Positions 43,466-55,180 of a stretch of DNA of 64,000 nucleotides are shown piece by piece. Both the position numbers and the translations under genes were made by a program. Position 1 is the first letter of the stretch, and each line of letters begins with the position of its first letter. The stretch comes from Bubalus kerabau. Taxonomy: Eukaryota > Chordata > Mammalia > Artiodactyla > Bovidae. The notes under the pieces are model-generated. The model was not told where the DNA came from, searched no databases, and saw only the letters and a program-made list of their open reading frames with translations. The stretch covers positions 130,771,697 through 130,835,696 of the forward strand of contig NC_073627.1 in NCBI RefSeq assembly GCF_029407905.1. Reading direction: 5' to 3'.

Positions 43466-43560
43466 CTAGTGTTTATTCATTCAACAAACCTGTACTGATC
43501 ACTGTGTGATATGCCCTTCAACTGGGGTTTCAGAAATGGTGAGGCAACTCATTGGGCATT
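43466..43560 (-). repeat. L2-type fragment
   Basis: Pattern ttcattcaacaaacctgtac matches the antisense L2 tail. Short. Confidence 0.5.
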
Positions 43561-43849
43561 TGGGTGTTAGGATTCCAATACCTGCTGGGGCTCCAAGTTC
43601 TAGAATAGCTGTGTGATTATGGATAAAACCGACAGGGAGTGCCTTCAAGGGCCTCTCAACTACTGGTGACATCAGTACTTGGGACTACAGCTTAAGAACC
43701 AGTATGCTCAGAGTGTGTGGGCAATGGTGTCAGAGATTGCAAAACTGGAACTGCCTTTCAGGAAATCTATACTGTGTGGTCACTTGTCTAACACAGGATG
43801 ACTGGGGAACCCTGGGATACCCTAGCTGGAAGGACTGAGAGTTCGCTGT

Positions 43850-43990
43850 GTTCTCCTCATTGTACAACAGAGTTCTGAGGCCTCAGGGAGGAGGGGCTCA
43901 CCCAAGACAGTGCAGGAAGTCCAGCAGAGCAGAGGCCAGAGCCAGGCTTCCTGCTTCCAGGCCCAGGCTCTGCCTCAGAGTAGCACTGTA
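43850..43990 (-). repeat. MIR-like fragment
   Basis: Antisense order: acagagttctgaggcctcag to ccagagccaggcttcctgct. Confidence 0.55.
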
Positions 43991-44640
43991 AGCCCTATCT
44001 GGGTCCTCTGCATAAGCCAGCTGATCTGTGGAGGCTAGACTCTGCAACTAGGTAAACCAAGTGGTGGGCTTTGCTCAGTGGGCAGTGTTAATCAAAGGGA
44101 AAGGAGTAAAAGCAGCAAGGTCAGCTACTAAAAAATAATGTTGGTAAATTTAGGAGAAAGCCAGCAAGTTCATAAGACTTGATGGAGAGACAAAAGAGGG
44201 AGAAACAACCAGTAGAACTGCACTGTTTTGTGTTCCCGTGACCATGGATGTATGAGCCAAAAACACAGCAAGACTGACCAAGCAGGGGTAGTGTAAAAGC
44301 TGAACTTTTAAAGACTACTCCTGGCTGCTCTGGCAACTAGGTCCTCTTCCCATGCTAAAGATAAAATAAAGTATGCAAATTAAACTAAATAGGAATCAAA
44401 GGTAGTCATACCCAGTCTAGATGGCTCCATTTTGGGAAAGGTCTGGAAGTCTGTACCTCATAAAGCAAATGAAGACATGAAAAGAACTTGAATTACACAC
44501 AAAAGGGTTAAATTAGTCCTGTGAACATACTTGCTTTTCTCCCTGTTGACTGGTCTTAGGCAATGCAGATGGTAAATCCTGTCCTTGCTGGTCCCTATGG
44601 TCTTAGCTATTCTACTGGATAATACACACAAGGTGTTAGT
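43991..44640. other. Intergenic, no gene recognised
   Basis: Unique-looking sequence. No gene or named repeat. Confidence 0.35.
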
Positions 44641-44643
44641 AAG

Positions 44644-44773
44644 ATTCCCTGGAGGAGGAAATGGCAATCTACTCCAGTATTCCTGCCTGGAGAATCCCCA
44701 TTACAGAGAAGCCTGGCAGGCTACAGTCCATGGGATCGCAAAGAGTCGGACACAAATGAAGTGACTTAGCATG
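44644..44773 (+). mobile_element. Bov-A SINE monomer
   Basis: One Bov-A unit (ggaggaggaaatggcaatct to gaagtgacttagcatg) between near-identical tagtaag flanks. Confidence 0.85.
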
Positions 44774-44837
44774 CTAGTAAGAGAATGGAAGCTCATTCTC
44801 CTAGGGCCCAATCTAAATTGATTTGGGGTGTAGAATT

Positions 44838-44935
44838 TAAACAGGGGTTCTCACAGTTTTGCGTGTACTGGAATCACCTAGGGGAACCTGCTTCTGCTCC
44901 CTGGCAGATCTGGCCTGCCTCAGCCTGGGCGTCCT
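44838..44935 (+). mobile_element. MER5-like fragment
   Basis: ggggttctcacagttttgcg and actggaatcacctaggggaa resemble the MER5 5' half. Confidence 0.55.
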
Positions 44936-44939
44936 GGCT

Positions 44940-45885
44940 CTGTAAAGTGGGAGTCACACAGCGGCGCCCGTGGTTTACTCCAGGACCAGCTCAGGTACAA
45001 GTGTATTCATTGTCTCCCTTTCTCTTTGAGGCTTTAACCATGGTACTATTTGTTTTGCAGCCTCTGTCCTGTGTCTGGGGAAATTCACTCTGCCTCGGGT
45101 GATATTGCGTTTTGTGTATTTGTGATCTAGTGGCATGCATGGCTGGCTGGCAGTGGGGTGGAAGGCCCTGAGAACCCACAGAGTCCTGGTTCTCCCTTTA
45201 GTTCTTTTCAACTCAAGGCAGTACCTCTTTTCATAGAGCACGTGTTGCCTGAATGAGCAAAACAAACACTAGTCAGACTTCCTTTTGTAGTAGTCTTGCT
45301 GTACTGAAACCTTCAGTTGGCTCCAGGAGGCAGTAAAACCATGAACAGTGCCTCAAGTATTTCATGATTGTGCTAGCAAGGATTTCCTTCCTGGGTGGAC
45401 CATTAAATACTGGCATGGCATTCCCCCCACATCCATCCTGATGGTGGAAAAGCAGGGAGTCACTGCTCGAGGAGCTGTTGGACCCACCAGACTTGCAAAC
45501 ACCTCAATGAGATTCAAGTGATGGTGTGAGGGGCCGGGAAATGTTTGTAGAAATGTGTGCATATCCTTTGTACTTCCTGTTGGTGGGTTTACTAAACCCA
45601 AATTAAAGCAAATTTAGGTGGGTTGTCATTCTCATTCATCTCTGAACCTGGCGCCAGCTTGGTGGTCTGACCTGCTCGCTGCTCCTCCTCTTTCTTTTCC
45701 TTCTTTCTCTGCTTCCCCTGACCCTCCGCCTTCCCTCTCCTCTCCCATTATGTTCATCTGTTCTATACAGCTCAAATATTCCTGGACTATTGTTTGCATA
45801 AATAAAAGATAAGTGTGCTAAGAAACACAATCCTCTAATGAAAGTTATTTAAAAGTAATTCTGATTTTCACTTACATTTTTCCAA
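44940..45885. other. Intergenic, no gene recognised
   Basis: Contains a pyrimidine-rich tract (45675-45750) that makes compositional frames on both strands. No gene or named repeat. Confidence 0.35.
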
Positions 45886-45888
45886 GTT

Positions 45889-46651
45889 GTTGTGTGTTGA
45901 ATTGTGTGCTCCAAAATTTATACACTGAAGTCCTAACCCCTAATACCTAAGGATGTGACCTTATTTGGAGATGGGGTCTTTATGGAGATAATAAAGGCAA
46001 ACTGATGGAGAAGGCAATGGCACCCCACTCCAGTACTCTTGCCTGGAAAATCCCATGGATGGAGGAGCCTGGTGGGCTACAGTCCATGGGATCGCTGGGA
46101 GTCAGACACAACTGAGCGACTTCACTTTCACTTTTCACTTTCATGCATTGGAGAAGGAAATGGCAACCCATTCCAGTGTTCTTGCCTGGAGAGTCCCAGG
46201 GATGGGGGAGCCTGGTGGGCTGCCATCTATGGGGCCGCATAGAGTCGGACACGACTGAAGCGACTTAGCAGCAGCAGCAGCAGCAGGATGGCTAGATTAA
46301 ATACAGGATCACCAGTGTAATTTAAATTTCAAATAAACAAACACATTTCTATCAAAAAAAAAAAAAAGGCAAACTGAGACATCAGCATGGTCCTTAATCT
46401 AATGTGAACGGCATCCGTCTAAGAAGGAGAGATGTGGACACAGGCAGCCACACTGGGAGAGCACCATGTGAACCTTGGCTCATCTTGAAGCCAAGGGGAG
46501 GGGCCTGGAACTGGCTCTTCCCCTCAGTAAACCTGTCAGTGCCTTGCCTCTGGACTCCTGGCCTCCAGAACTGTGAGGCGAGATGCTTCTGTCATTTAAG
46601 CTGCTCCCTTTGTGGTACTTATTATGGCAGCACTAGCAAACCAGTACATAG
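45889..46651 (+). mobile_element. MLT1 LTR (ERVL-MaLR), split by a Bov-A2
   Basis: Old solo LTR of the MaLR class. 5' part gttgaattgtgtgctccaaa and gtgaccttatttggagatgg; 3' part after the insertion: actcctggcctccagaactg and tattatggcagcactagcaa. Interrupted at 46006-46367. No retroviral coding sequence remains. Confidence 0.85.
46006..46367 (+). mobile_element. Bov-A2 SINE with extra 3' sequence and poly(A)
   Basis: Bov-A2 proper is 46006-46287, ending in cag repeats. It is followed by about 65 bp of unrelated sequence (gatggctagattaaatacag ...) and an A run (from 46354). The flanking duplication ggcaaactga lies at 45996-46005 and 46368-46377, outside the A run, so the whole unit inserted together. 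Confidence 0.85.
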
Positions 46652-47040
46652 GAAAAGGGAAGCCAGTTGGGAATTCTCAGAGATGATTTTAACCACCAGC
46701 CCTCTTCCTGTCTTCCTAGTCCTCTGGCATCTGCAGCTGCTGTAGAACCTCTTGATCTCTAAACTCCAGAAACCCCGCCCCACTACTAGCCTGAATTTTT
46801 CTAACACCTCTCCTGGGGAGCAAGAAATCAGCAAACTCTGACTCACTACTCTGGCATCTTGAGAAAGGTGGTACCCAAATTGGAAACATAAGCATTTTGG
46901 ATCACTGGAAGTAGATATCCCCAATGTAAATGTGGCCTATTTCATGCATGAGGTAAGCATGATTTCTATTTGGACTGGGACTTGTTCATGTCATGGTTAA
47001 CTGAGAAAACCCCAGTGTTCCGACTCAAGAACTGACTTTG

Positions 47041-47167
47041 CTGCTGCTGCTGCTGCTAAGTCACTTCAGTCGTGTCCGACTCTGTGCGACCCCATAGACA
47101 GCAGCCCACTAGGCTCTGCCGTCCCTGGGATTTTCCAGGCAAGAACACTGGAGTGGGTTGCCATTTC
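47041..47167 (-). mobile_element. Bov-A SINE monomer
   Basis: ctgctgctgc, then agtcgtgtccgactctgtgc to ttgccatttc. Target duplication ctgactttg at 47032-47040 and 47168-47176. Confidence 0.9.
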
Positions 47168-47409
47168 CTGACTTTGGTTTGTGGTAAATTCTTGGCAGGC
47201 AATTTGGTAGCGACCAGAGCTTGTTTAGCAGAGTGAATGGCATCCATAGAGTAATCATAAAGCCTGGACCAGTGCAGGCCTGGAATAGCCACTGGGATTT
47301 GAGGGTATACACAGCAGCTTGGGGGTCCAGATTGAAGTTTTCACTTAGGTGTATCTTCCTCACATTCCTAGAATGAGCTCCACTCTGTCACTGTGATGAA
47401 AAGAGTTAT

Positions 47410-47890
47410 CACAGCAGGTCAGACACTGCTAGTTTTAGAGAGGTCAGTTTGCAAAGTGGGAGCTTGACTGGTGGTCTGCAGGTTTGGCATCTGAACTGCT
47501 CCCTAACTGATGAGGCTGACTGATGGAGTGATTTCTCTTGTACACCAGTTCTTCTTCTGAGAGCCTGAGACTTTGGTAGTTGCCAGGCAGAAAATGCCTT
47601 GGCAACCACAGACAATAAAATCCTTGGGCCCAGAGTCTTTACCAGGCTTTCTGGGCGGAAACTTTGCACACAAGGTTGCATTCTTCACTGCCAGACAAGG
47701 GATCATGCTTGATGTGCTCCTCACGGGAGGGAAGGGCTATAGGAAGCCTGCACGGATCCCTCCAGACCTCACCTAGGTCTTCTCCTCCTGAGACCCTATT
47801 TTGTATCCTTTCACTGTAATAAACCTCAGCTGTGATGTGAGTACAACTATGTGATGAATCCTGTGAGTCATTCTAGAAAACCATCAAACA
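47410..47890 (+). mobile_element. Possible ancient ERV LTR
   Basis: The end resembles an old LTR 3' region: tgtatcctttcactgtaata, then aacctcagctgtgatgtgag and gtgagtcattctagaaaacc. The 5' boundary is unclear. Family not identified. Confidence 0.4.
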
Positions 47891-47949
47891 TGTGAGTAGT
47901 CTTGGGGAATCCCTGAAAAAGTCATGGTGTTTTACTTCTTCTTTTTTAA

Positions 47950-48225
47950 AAAATAATTATATTTATTTAGTTTTGGCTGTGCTGGGTCTTCATTGCTGCA
48001 GGGGCTTTCTCTCTAGTTGTGGAGCACAGGCTTCTCATTGCCATGGCCTCTTGTGGAACATGGGCTCTAGGTGCATGGGCTTCAGTAGTATGGCACGTGG
48101 CTCAGTAACTGAGCCAGTAGGCTTAACACCTCGGAGGCATGTGGGACCTTCCTGGACCAGGGATTGAACCCGTGTCTCCTGCACTGGCAGATGGATTCTT
48201 TACCACTGAGCCACCAGGGAAACCC
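47950..48225 (-). mobile_element. CHR-2-type SINE
   Basis: Antisense: ttttggctgtgctgggtctt to gagccaccagggaaacccc. Confidence 0.9.
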
Positions 48226-48364
48226 CTGTCTCACTTCTTAACGTGTTGTTGGGCTGTGCTTGCTAATATTTTATGTTTTCTTTTTTCACCTTGTTCACTT
48301 CAACTCCCATTCATCATGCTTCACTTCATGCACGTTGTTCTAGACATCGACATATAGCAACTTC

Positions 48365-48500
48365 TTTAATCTTTTGGGGTACCCAGGACAGCTCTTTTGT
48401 AGGTAAGAAAGCTGAGGCCCACAGAAATGGAGTGACCCGCCCAGCGTCACGGAGCTCCCGACTGCATGGTGGAGCCGGGAACCAGGGCACTCTGCCTCCG
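48365..48500 (-). repeat. MIR fragment
   Basis: Antisense core: gtaagaaagctgaggcccac, then gagtgacccgcccagcgtca. Confidence 0.7.
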
Positions 48501-49654
48501 TGTTCGTGTGACCAACAGTCTCAGTTCGCTCTCGACTGAGGGCTTCCTGGAACATGGCACTCTGAGTAGTGAAACTGGGGTGGTCCCGGGCAAAACCAGG
48601 ACACCTGGTTACCTTACTTCATGGCTCTTTTATACTTTATCTGACTGATACTTCTATTTTCCTGAGGGAGAGCTTGTCCCCATTAGGAGGTGGCCTATTT
48701 AGACCCAACTTGAGCCAGACACCTGGTCTCTCAAGGAGACCAGTTTCCAAAGCCTTTCCTGAGTGCCAAATACTCTGCACCTCCCAACCCGCTTCGCTCT
48801 GCTCTTTTCCTCTCCTCCACAAAGCATACCCACCCCAGCCCCATCTCTGCCCACCACATTTTTCAGCATTACTGGTTTTAATTTCCTTCACCATCCCCTT
48901 TGCAAAAACTTCTTTCCTGATTTAATTACTATTTCTCTTAATTCAATTTCATTCTCTCGACTGTCCTTAAACTCCTAAACTTGTTTCTCCAAAGAATTTA
49001 ATGGCAAGGCCCTGTGTTTAGAGATTAATTGTCGTCATTTTGCCTTCAAACATAGGTACTTTCTTACTTCTCTTCAATTATCTCTAGGAGAAAGGCAAGT
49101 GACCATCCTTCTTCCTAGGGCCTCTGTGAGAACAAACACCACGGGGGGCTGCCTAGAGAGAGAGAGAGAGAGAGAGAGGGAAGGAGAAAGCAGGGGAGAG
49201 GAAATGCCAAGTCTCTTAAATTTCTCTCCCACCTTCTACTGACTCTAACCTCAGGGTCTGAGAGTAGCCAGAGTCCAGGTGACACAGGTGGGCTCATGAA
49301 CAGGTTGAGGGGGGTGGGCTCCAGGGGCAGCAGCTCAGGCTCCAGAGATGTTGGTTCTCTGCCGTGAGGGGTTTGGGATGGTGAGAGCGACGAGGGCTTG
49401 GCTCCAGCCTCAAGCATCTCACTCAGCCAAGGTCTTTCAGAGGAACTAAAGCTGTGGTCAAAGGAACAGAAACACTTTCGGCTAGAATCTCCCTTCCCTG
49501 GAATGCCCCTCTCAGGAAACCAAAGCTTTAGGGCTCTCTCCTCTGGTTACCTTTCCCACGGTCTCAGTAAGCAGCTTTTGACCTTTCAGCCCCAAACCAC
49601 TGTTTTCCTAGCTCCATCACCCAGACTCTCCTCTGTCTTTGTGTACAGAACTTG
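48501..49654. other. Intergenic, no gene recognised
   Basis: Includes a (GA)n tract at 49153-49178. Frames of 85-118 codons here are in pyrimidine-rich sequence and have no family. Confidence 0.35.
49153..49178 (+). repeat. (GA)n microsatellite
   Basis: Uninterrupted AG/GA repeat. Confidence 0.9.
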
Positions 49655-49669
49655 AAAAATGGTTGCTAG

Positions 49670-49947
49670 GGTTATCCCGGTGGCTCAGCGGTAAAGATTC
49701 CACCTGCCAATGCAGGAGACACGGGTTCAATCCCTGGTCAGGGAAGATCCCACATGCCGTGGGTCAATCTAAGCCCACAACTACTGAGCCTATGTGCCTA
49801 GAGCCTGTGCTCCTCAACAAGAGAAACTACTACAGTGAGAAGCCTGTGCACTGCAACCAGAGGGTAGCCCCTACTCACTGCAACTGAAGAAGGCCTGCAC
49901 GCAGCAATGAGGACCCAGCACAACCCCAAATCAATTAATCTTAGAAC
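49670..49947 (+). mobile_element. CHR-2-type SINE
   Basis: ggttatcccggtggctcagc to caattaatcttagaac. Nearly perfect duplication aaaatggttgctag (49656-49669) and aaaatgggtgctag (49948-49961), one mismatch. Confidence 0.92.
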
Positions 49948-50064
49948 AAAATGGGTGCTAGAGGAGAGATGGTTGCAGGTGGGACCCAGACAGCTTCCTG
50001 CACGAGTCATTACTGTGTCCCCGGCCCCTGTGTGGGTGAAGCACCCTGGAGAGGCAGAAAGCAC

Positions 50065-50275
50065 ATGCTCTGGGGCCCTCAGACCAGGGCCTGAAACCCA
50101 GCCTGGCACACAGGGGCTGTGTGACCTCGTTTCTCCAGTGCCCTCGCCTGCAGAGCATCATGTGAAAGGGGTGCAAGGCCACCTTTTATGTCAAGATTAA
50201 ATGAAAGAACTCAAGTGAAGTATTCAGCACAATGCTTGGTGCATAATAAGCCTTAAACAACAAGCAGCATTATTC
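50065..50275 (+). repeat. MIR SINE
   Basis: ggctgtgtgacctcgtttct, gattaaatgaaagaactcaa and tggtgcataataagccttaa give the MIR order in sense. Confidence 0.75.
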
Positions 50276-51445
50276 ACACCGAATAGCATTTGGTTCTATA
50301 CGTCATAGAATCCCCAACTTTTAGGACTGGAAAGAAAACTGAACTTCTTTAAGCCCTCTTATCTTCCTGCCCATTTAATTATGAAACCTTCTATTTGGTC
50401 TCTGACTCTGCTTGGATACCTCCTGAGATGGGGGGCTGGCTCACTGCTCTTGGGGAGTCCCTGCCTTCTTTGGGCTACTCTGTGGATGCCAGTTAGGAGC
50501 TCTGTTTACAGGTGTGATGTACTTAAACCGCTTTCCAATTGCAGGGAACGGGAAGCTGTCCCCCATCCAACTACAGAAATGTAGGCTGCCAGAAAACAGG
50601 ATGCAAATTATAGTTTGGAAGATAATTCAGCAAATAACTCAATGACATACTCACTGGTGAAGGAATCGGGCTCTAGACGCTTCCCTTTACCCCTGGAGTT
50701 CGTGGTGCTCCAGTCCAGCTGAAGACAAGGTCCTGAAGATGAGGAAGAACCCAATTAATTTAGACACGTTTTATAGACCAGACATCAAAGATCCCAAAGG
50801 AACTCTGAAATCACCCTTTTCTTGGGTTCACGAGGACTCATAAACATACCGCCCATCCCTGGTTATTCACGCTCATTAAATGTCAGAATAGAGAGACTAG
50901 AACTTGCAGGGGTTCCCTCCCCATTACTCTGGGGATGCTTGCCTGCATTTATGATGAGAAGGCCCTGGGGTGTTTAATAACCTACCTGATTTGTCTAATT
51001 TAGTCCTCCCACAGTCTTGTTGATGTTCCCAGCTCCATGTCACACATTCTGATATTGGGATAATACCAGAATGTATTTAAAATTCCCACTGTGTCTATTT
51101 CATCTTTATTTAAAGGAAATGAATTTCAAGGTTTAAAGCAGATTTTCTAATGTAAATGTACCTATGCACCTAGGAGTGAGGAGCTGAAAATATCACTATC
51201 ATATGTATCAAGACAGTAAGGGAAGGATTACTGCATAGGAACTGTACTAGACATTCATGGCTCATCTAGCTTGAGATCCTGCTTCTCTAAGAATTGCAGT
51301 TTGTGAAACAATGGATTCTTTTCCTTAGGAAGTACATATTTGTATAAAGCTGAATTTATTCTCATTTAGGGTTTCATAGATTTAATCATCTCTTAATGAT
51401 ATATTTTATATGGACTATTAAAAGGTTTGGATTGGACCTTAGAAC
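50276..51445. other. Intergenic, no gene recognised
   Basis: Repeat-poor A/T-rich sequence; part may be old conserved DNA. Nothing named. Confidence 0.35.
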
Positions 51446-51449
51446 TTAA

Positions 51450-51570
51450 TTTGACCAATCCCTCCTGTTACAGATGAAAAAACTGAGACCCAGTGAGGTT
51501 AAAGGTTTTTCCCAAAGTCACACAGGTATATAAGTTTAGGACTAGGATTCAAATCCAGATTTTAAAAATT
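51450..51570 (-). repeat. MIR fragment
   Basis: Antisense core gttacagatgaaaaaactga, then cccaaagtcacacagg. Confidence 0.8.
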
Positions 51571-52915
51571 CAAATGGTTCAAAACTCACCCCATGTGTTC
51601 TGAGATAAGCATTTTCAGCAGTCTCTCTGGCATAAAAGGGAAGTGTTAATGCTTCCTCATTCTCTACATCCAAGATCCTATTTATTTGCAATTAGCTTGG
51701 TGGAGGAATCAACTTGCTCTCCACCGGTGCCCTCCCTGCCTCATACCACACTGACAAGGAACCACAACCGCCTTCCCCTGACCTCCCCCCACACGCACAC
51801 AGGGGATCTACATATGCGCAGCAGGCTTTATAGGAGACTTGAGGAAACGGAGATTTGTGTCACCGTGTCGCTTGTTTCTCCTTCCTTTCAGAGCACCCTT
51901 CTGCAGAATTCATCCCAGAAATTCCCTGTCCCTCCCTTCAAAAAGAGAATAATTTAGTTCATCAATTCTCTTTCACTTAGGACTGTGTTTTGTTGCAACA
52001 GAGACCTGTAAAACAATGCCTTACATAATTTTTCTCTCATGTAAAAGAAGTCTGGAGGTGGGCATTCTAGGGCTGGCGAGGTAGCATCACAGTCTCATCA
52101 GTGTCCTAACCTACTTTCATTTTTCCATTTTGCTATCCTTCGGACGGGCCTATTGTCCTCAACCAAGACCACCTTAGGACTGCAAAGTGGCTGCTGCCGC
52201 ACAAGTCATTACATCCATGTTTCAGGTAGAGGAAGAGGGAAGGCCAATAAGGGGCCTGCCAACAGAGTCAATGCCCTTTTCAGGGAGCATTTCCAGAAGT
52301 CTTACACTATAGTTATTTTCTTCATTCAATTGGCCAGAAGATACTCACATGGGCACTCTTCTCCAGAGGGGAGGCTGGGAAATCTAATTTTTCAGCTGGC
52401 ACATTGCTACCTCCAATGAAATCAGGGACCCGTGTAAGTAAGAAGAGAAGAATAAACTTTGGGTAGGCAACCACAATGTCTGCCACAACCCCCAACTCAG
52501 TTTTGGGCCCATAGCCAATGACTGGTTATTCTATTAAAGCTAAGAGGCCATCGCAGGGCTGAAGGGAGGGAGCTGGAGGAAAAGAAATGGCTGAATCTTT
52601 CACCTGCTGTCTTCACTGACAAGTCTCTGAAAGTGGATCGGGACAACAAAGAGATTTATTTGGGAGCAACAAAGAGATTTGCCAGGGATGTGAAATTTAC
52701 CACCCTCCTTAGAAGGCAGAAGCGGTTACAGTTGCCTTTTGTTTTCTTATTTCTACATCCAAGGGTTGTTGTGAGAATCAGAAGACAGATAGGGGAAAGC
52801 ATGTTATAAACCATAAAACACTATTCAGTGACAGCAATGATCGTTTATCATTATTACGAGTGTTGTCACATGTTCTAAAGCTGCGTGATCAGCTGAAGAA
52901 AAGGATTTTCTGATG
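51571..52915. other. Intergenic, with a possible unclassified old repeat
   Basis: 51985-52440 (starting near tttgttgcaacagagacctg) has the feel of an old interspersed repeat but I cannot name it. No gene recognised. Confidence 0.3.
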
Positions 52916-52919
52916 CAGA

Positions 52920-53046
52920 GCAAGAATGAGAGCCAAAGAGAAAAGGAGAGAAAGAGTGGGGGTTGCAGGGGAAGGGGCAGAGGGCAGAAGAGAGGAGAAG
53001 GGGAGAGGGAGGGGAGACGGGAAAGGTGGAGAGACAAGAGTGGAGG
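52920..53046 (+). repeat. Polypurine tract
   Basis: About 125 bases almost entirely A and G, with only a few pyrimidines. The minus strand is correspondingly C/T, giving artefactual frames rich in Ser, Leu and Pro. Confidence 0.9.
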
Positions 53047-53310
53047 CCCCGTTTCTATCAAAAGCAGAACGAAAATATATTGACATAATTGAATCCCATG
53101 TCTGACCCAAACACATATACAACTACCCAGGACACAGCATCAAAGTTCCTTGCTCAGGGTTTTCTGTCTAAAGTGTATCCCCTTCATTTTTGTTTTTGTC
53201 TGTTGCAATCAACATGTGGGATTTTAGGTCTCCAACCAGGATCAAACCCATATTCCCTGCTTTGGGAACTCATACCCCTCATTTTTAAGCAATATATATA
53301 CACTGAAAAC

Positions 53311-53576
53311 GGAGAAGGCAAAGGCACCCCACTCCAGTACTCTTGCCTGGAAAATCCCATGGGTGGAGGAGCCTGGTGGGCTACAGTCCATGGGGGCGCA
53401 AAGAGTCGGACATGACTGAGCAACTTCCCTTTCATTTTTCACTTTCATGCATTGGAGAAGGAAATGGCAACCCACTCCGGTGTTCTTGCCTGGAGAATCC
53501 CAGGGACGGGGGAGCCTGGTGGGCTGCCGTCTATGGGGTCGCACAGAATCGGACACGACTGAAGCGACTTAGCAGC
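53311..53576 (+). mobile_element. Bov-A2 SINE, young-looking
   Basis: Both monomers are near the remembered consensus. Perfect 13-bp duplication atacactgaaaac at 53298-53310 and 53577-53589. Confidence 0.95.
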
Positions 53577-53634
53577 ATACACTGAAAACTATGTGAACCA
53601 TATGAAAAAGCACAAAGAAGTTTGTGTTTTTTAA

Positions 53635-53960
53635 ACCTGCTTTATTGATGTATATAACTGACATGCCATAACTATGCACATTTCAAGTGTCTGATTTGAC
53701 ATATTTTGGCATACGTGTACACTCATGAATCCATCACTACCATCAATATCATGAACACATCCATCACCCCCCAAAGTTTTCTCAAGCTCCCTCCTTCCTG
53801 CCCTTTCCTGGCCAAACCCCTTCCTGCCAGGAATCACTGATCTACTTTATGCCACTCTAGATTCCTTTGCATTTTCTTGAATTTTATACAAATGGAATAT
53901 AAAATTCCATAATGTCCTCTTTTTTTTGCTTAGCTTCATTTGCTTGGCATAACAATTTGA
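53635..53960 (-). mobile_element. L1M 3' UTR fragment
   Basis: Antisense: tttattgatgtatataactg, aatccatcactaccatcaat and ttatacaaatggaatataaa. Confidence 0.8.
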
Positions 53961-54159
53961 AAAAAAAAACACCCCAAACTTATAAAGAAGTATAATTAAT
54001 GATGTAACATAGATTCTCTAGGACTGAGAACAGATAATTAGCCATATTTGCTTCAGCTTTCCTCTTGTTTTTCTAATGTGATTTATACAAAGAAAAAAAT
54101 GGTAGAAATTTGCATAATTCAATGAATAATTAGAAAGCAAACCCCTGTGGGCAAGAGAT

Positions 54160-54490
54160 GAACCTTGCAAGCACCCTGTTATCTTCTGCGTCCCCTCTCT
54201 GACAACTACTTCTTCCTTCCCGTTCCAGGTCACCACTATCCTCACTTTTAGGAGAATCACTTTCTTGCTTGCCTTTTTGGTTTTATGACCTGTGTATGCA
54301 TCCCAGTATGCTTGAGCCACCTGTTTGTGAATTTTATATGAATGAAATCATATTGTTTGTCTTCTTCTGTGACTTGCGTTTTTTACTGTTATGTTTGGGA
54401 GATTAGCCATGTTGTGCCATGTGGCTATGATTTGTTCATTTTAATGGCTACAGAATTTTCAACTTTATGAATATACCACGGCATGGTACA
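54160..54490 (-). mobile_element. Ancient L1 3' fragment
   Basis: Antisense: ccaggtcaccactatcctca, tatgaatgaaatcatattgt and ttatgaatataccacggcat. Confidence 0.65.
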
Positions 54491-54794
54491 GCTCACACCA
54501 GAAAGAAATCTTTTAAATGCGATCATCATTGTTTGGCTTGCATTGGCACCCCAGCCTTGCGCCCATCAGACAGTCATCACAGGATAGAAACAGACGAAAC
54601 ACCTTCACTCCTGTGGCCAGGCCCCTGACCCCCACCCTGTGTCTGTGGAAAGTTAACCCATTAATATTCACATATGCAAATCATAAATATTTACAACAAT
54701 ACCTTCTGACATAGTATTCTTTCTGAAGAAGCAAAGCACAAAGTAGTTTTTTTTAAAAAAACTTGAACTTTATGTAATTTCATTAAGTCACCCC

Positions 54795-55180
54795 AGGCTA
54801 ATAAAAAAGTACCAGAGACTGGGTGGCTTAAACAACAGATATGTATTTTTTGTCATAGATCTGGGGGCTGAAAGTCCAGATAGAGGCATGAGTAGGCTTG
54901 GTTTCCTCTGGAGCCTCTCTCTGGTTTGCAAAGGGCTGCCTGCTCCCTGTATCTTCCCATGTTTCCTTCTCTGTCTTCTTCCCTGTATTCTCTCCATGCC
55001 TGTTTCCTGATCTCGTTAAATGCCTCCATCAGATTAGCTTAGGACCCATCCCAGTGGCCACAGTTTATCTGCACCCCTGTTGCAAGGCCCTGTTTCCAAA
55101 TATGGTCACAGACTGAGGTTCTGGGGGTGAGGATTCAACACCTGAATTTTGGGGGCGGCATGATTCAGTCCATAGCAGTT
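54795..55180 (-). mobile_element. MLT1 LTR (ERVL-MaLR), antisense
   Basis: gactgggtggcttaaacaac, tgggggctgaaagtccagat, tgtttccaaatatggtcaca and gcatgattcagtccatagca follow the reverse MLT1 order. Old solo LTR with no coding sequence. Confidence 0.85.

Noticed and set aside
45666..45830. Arg-rich minus-strand frame in a pyrimidine-rich tract
   Set aside because: Pure composition effect of a C/T tract; no homology.
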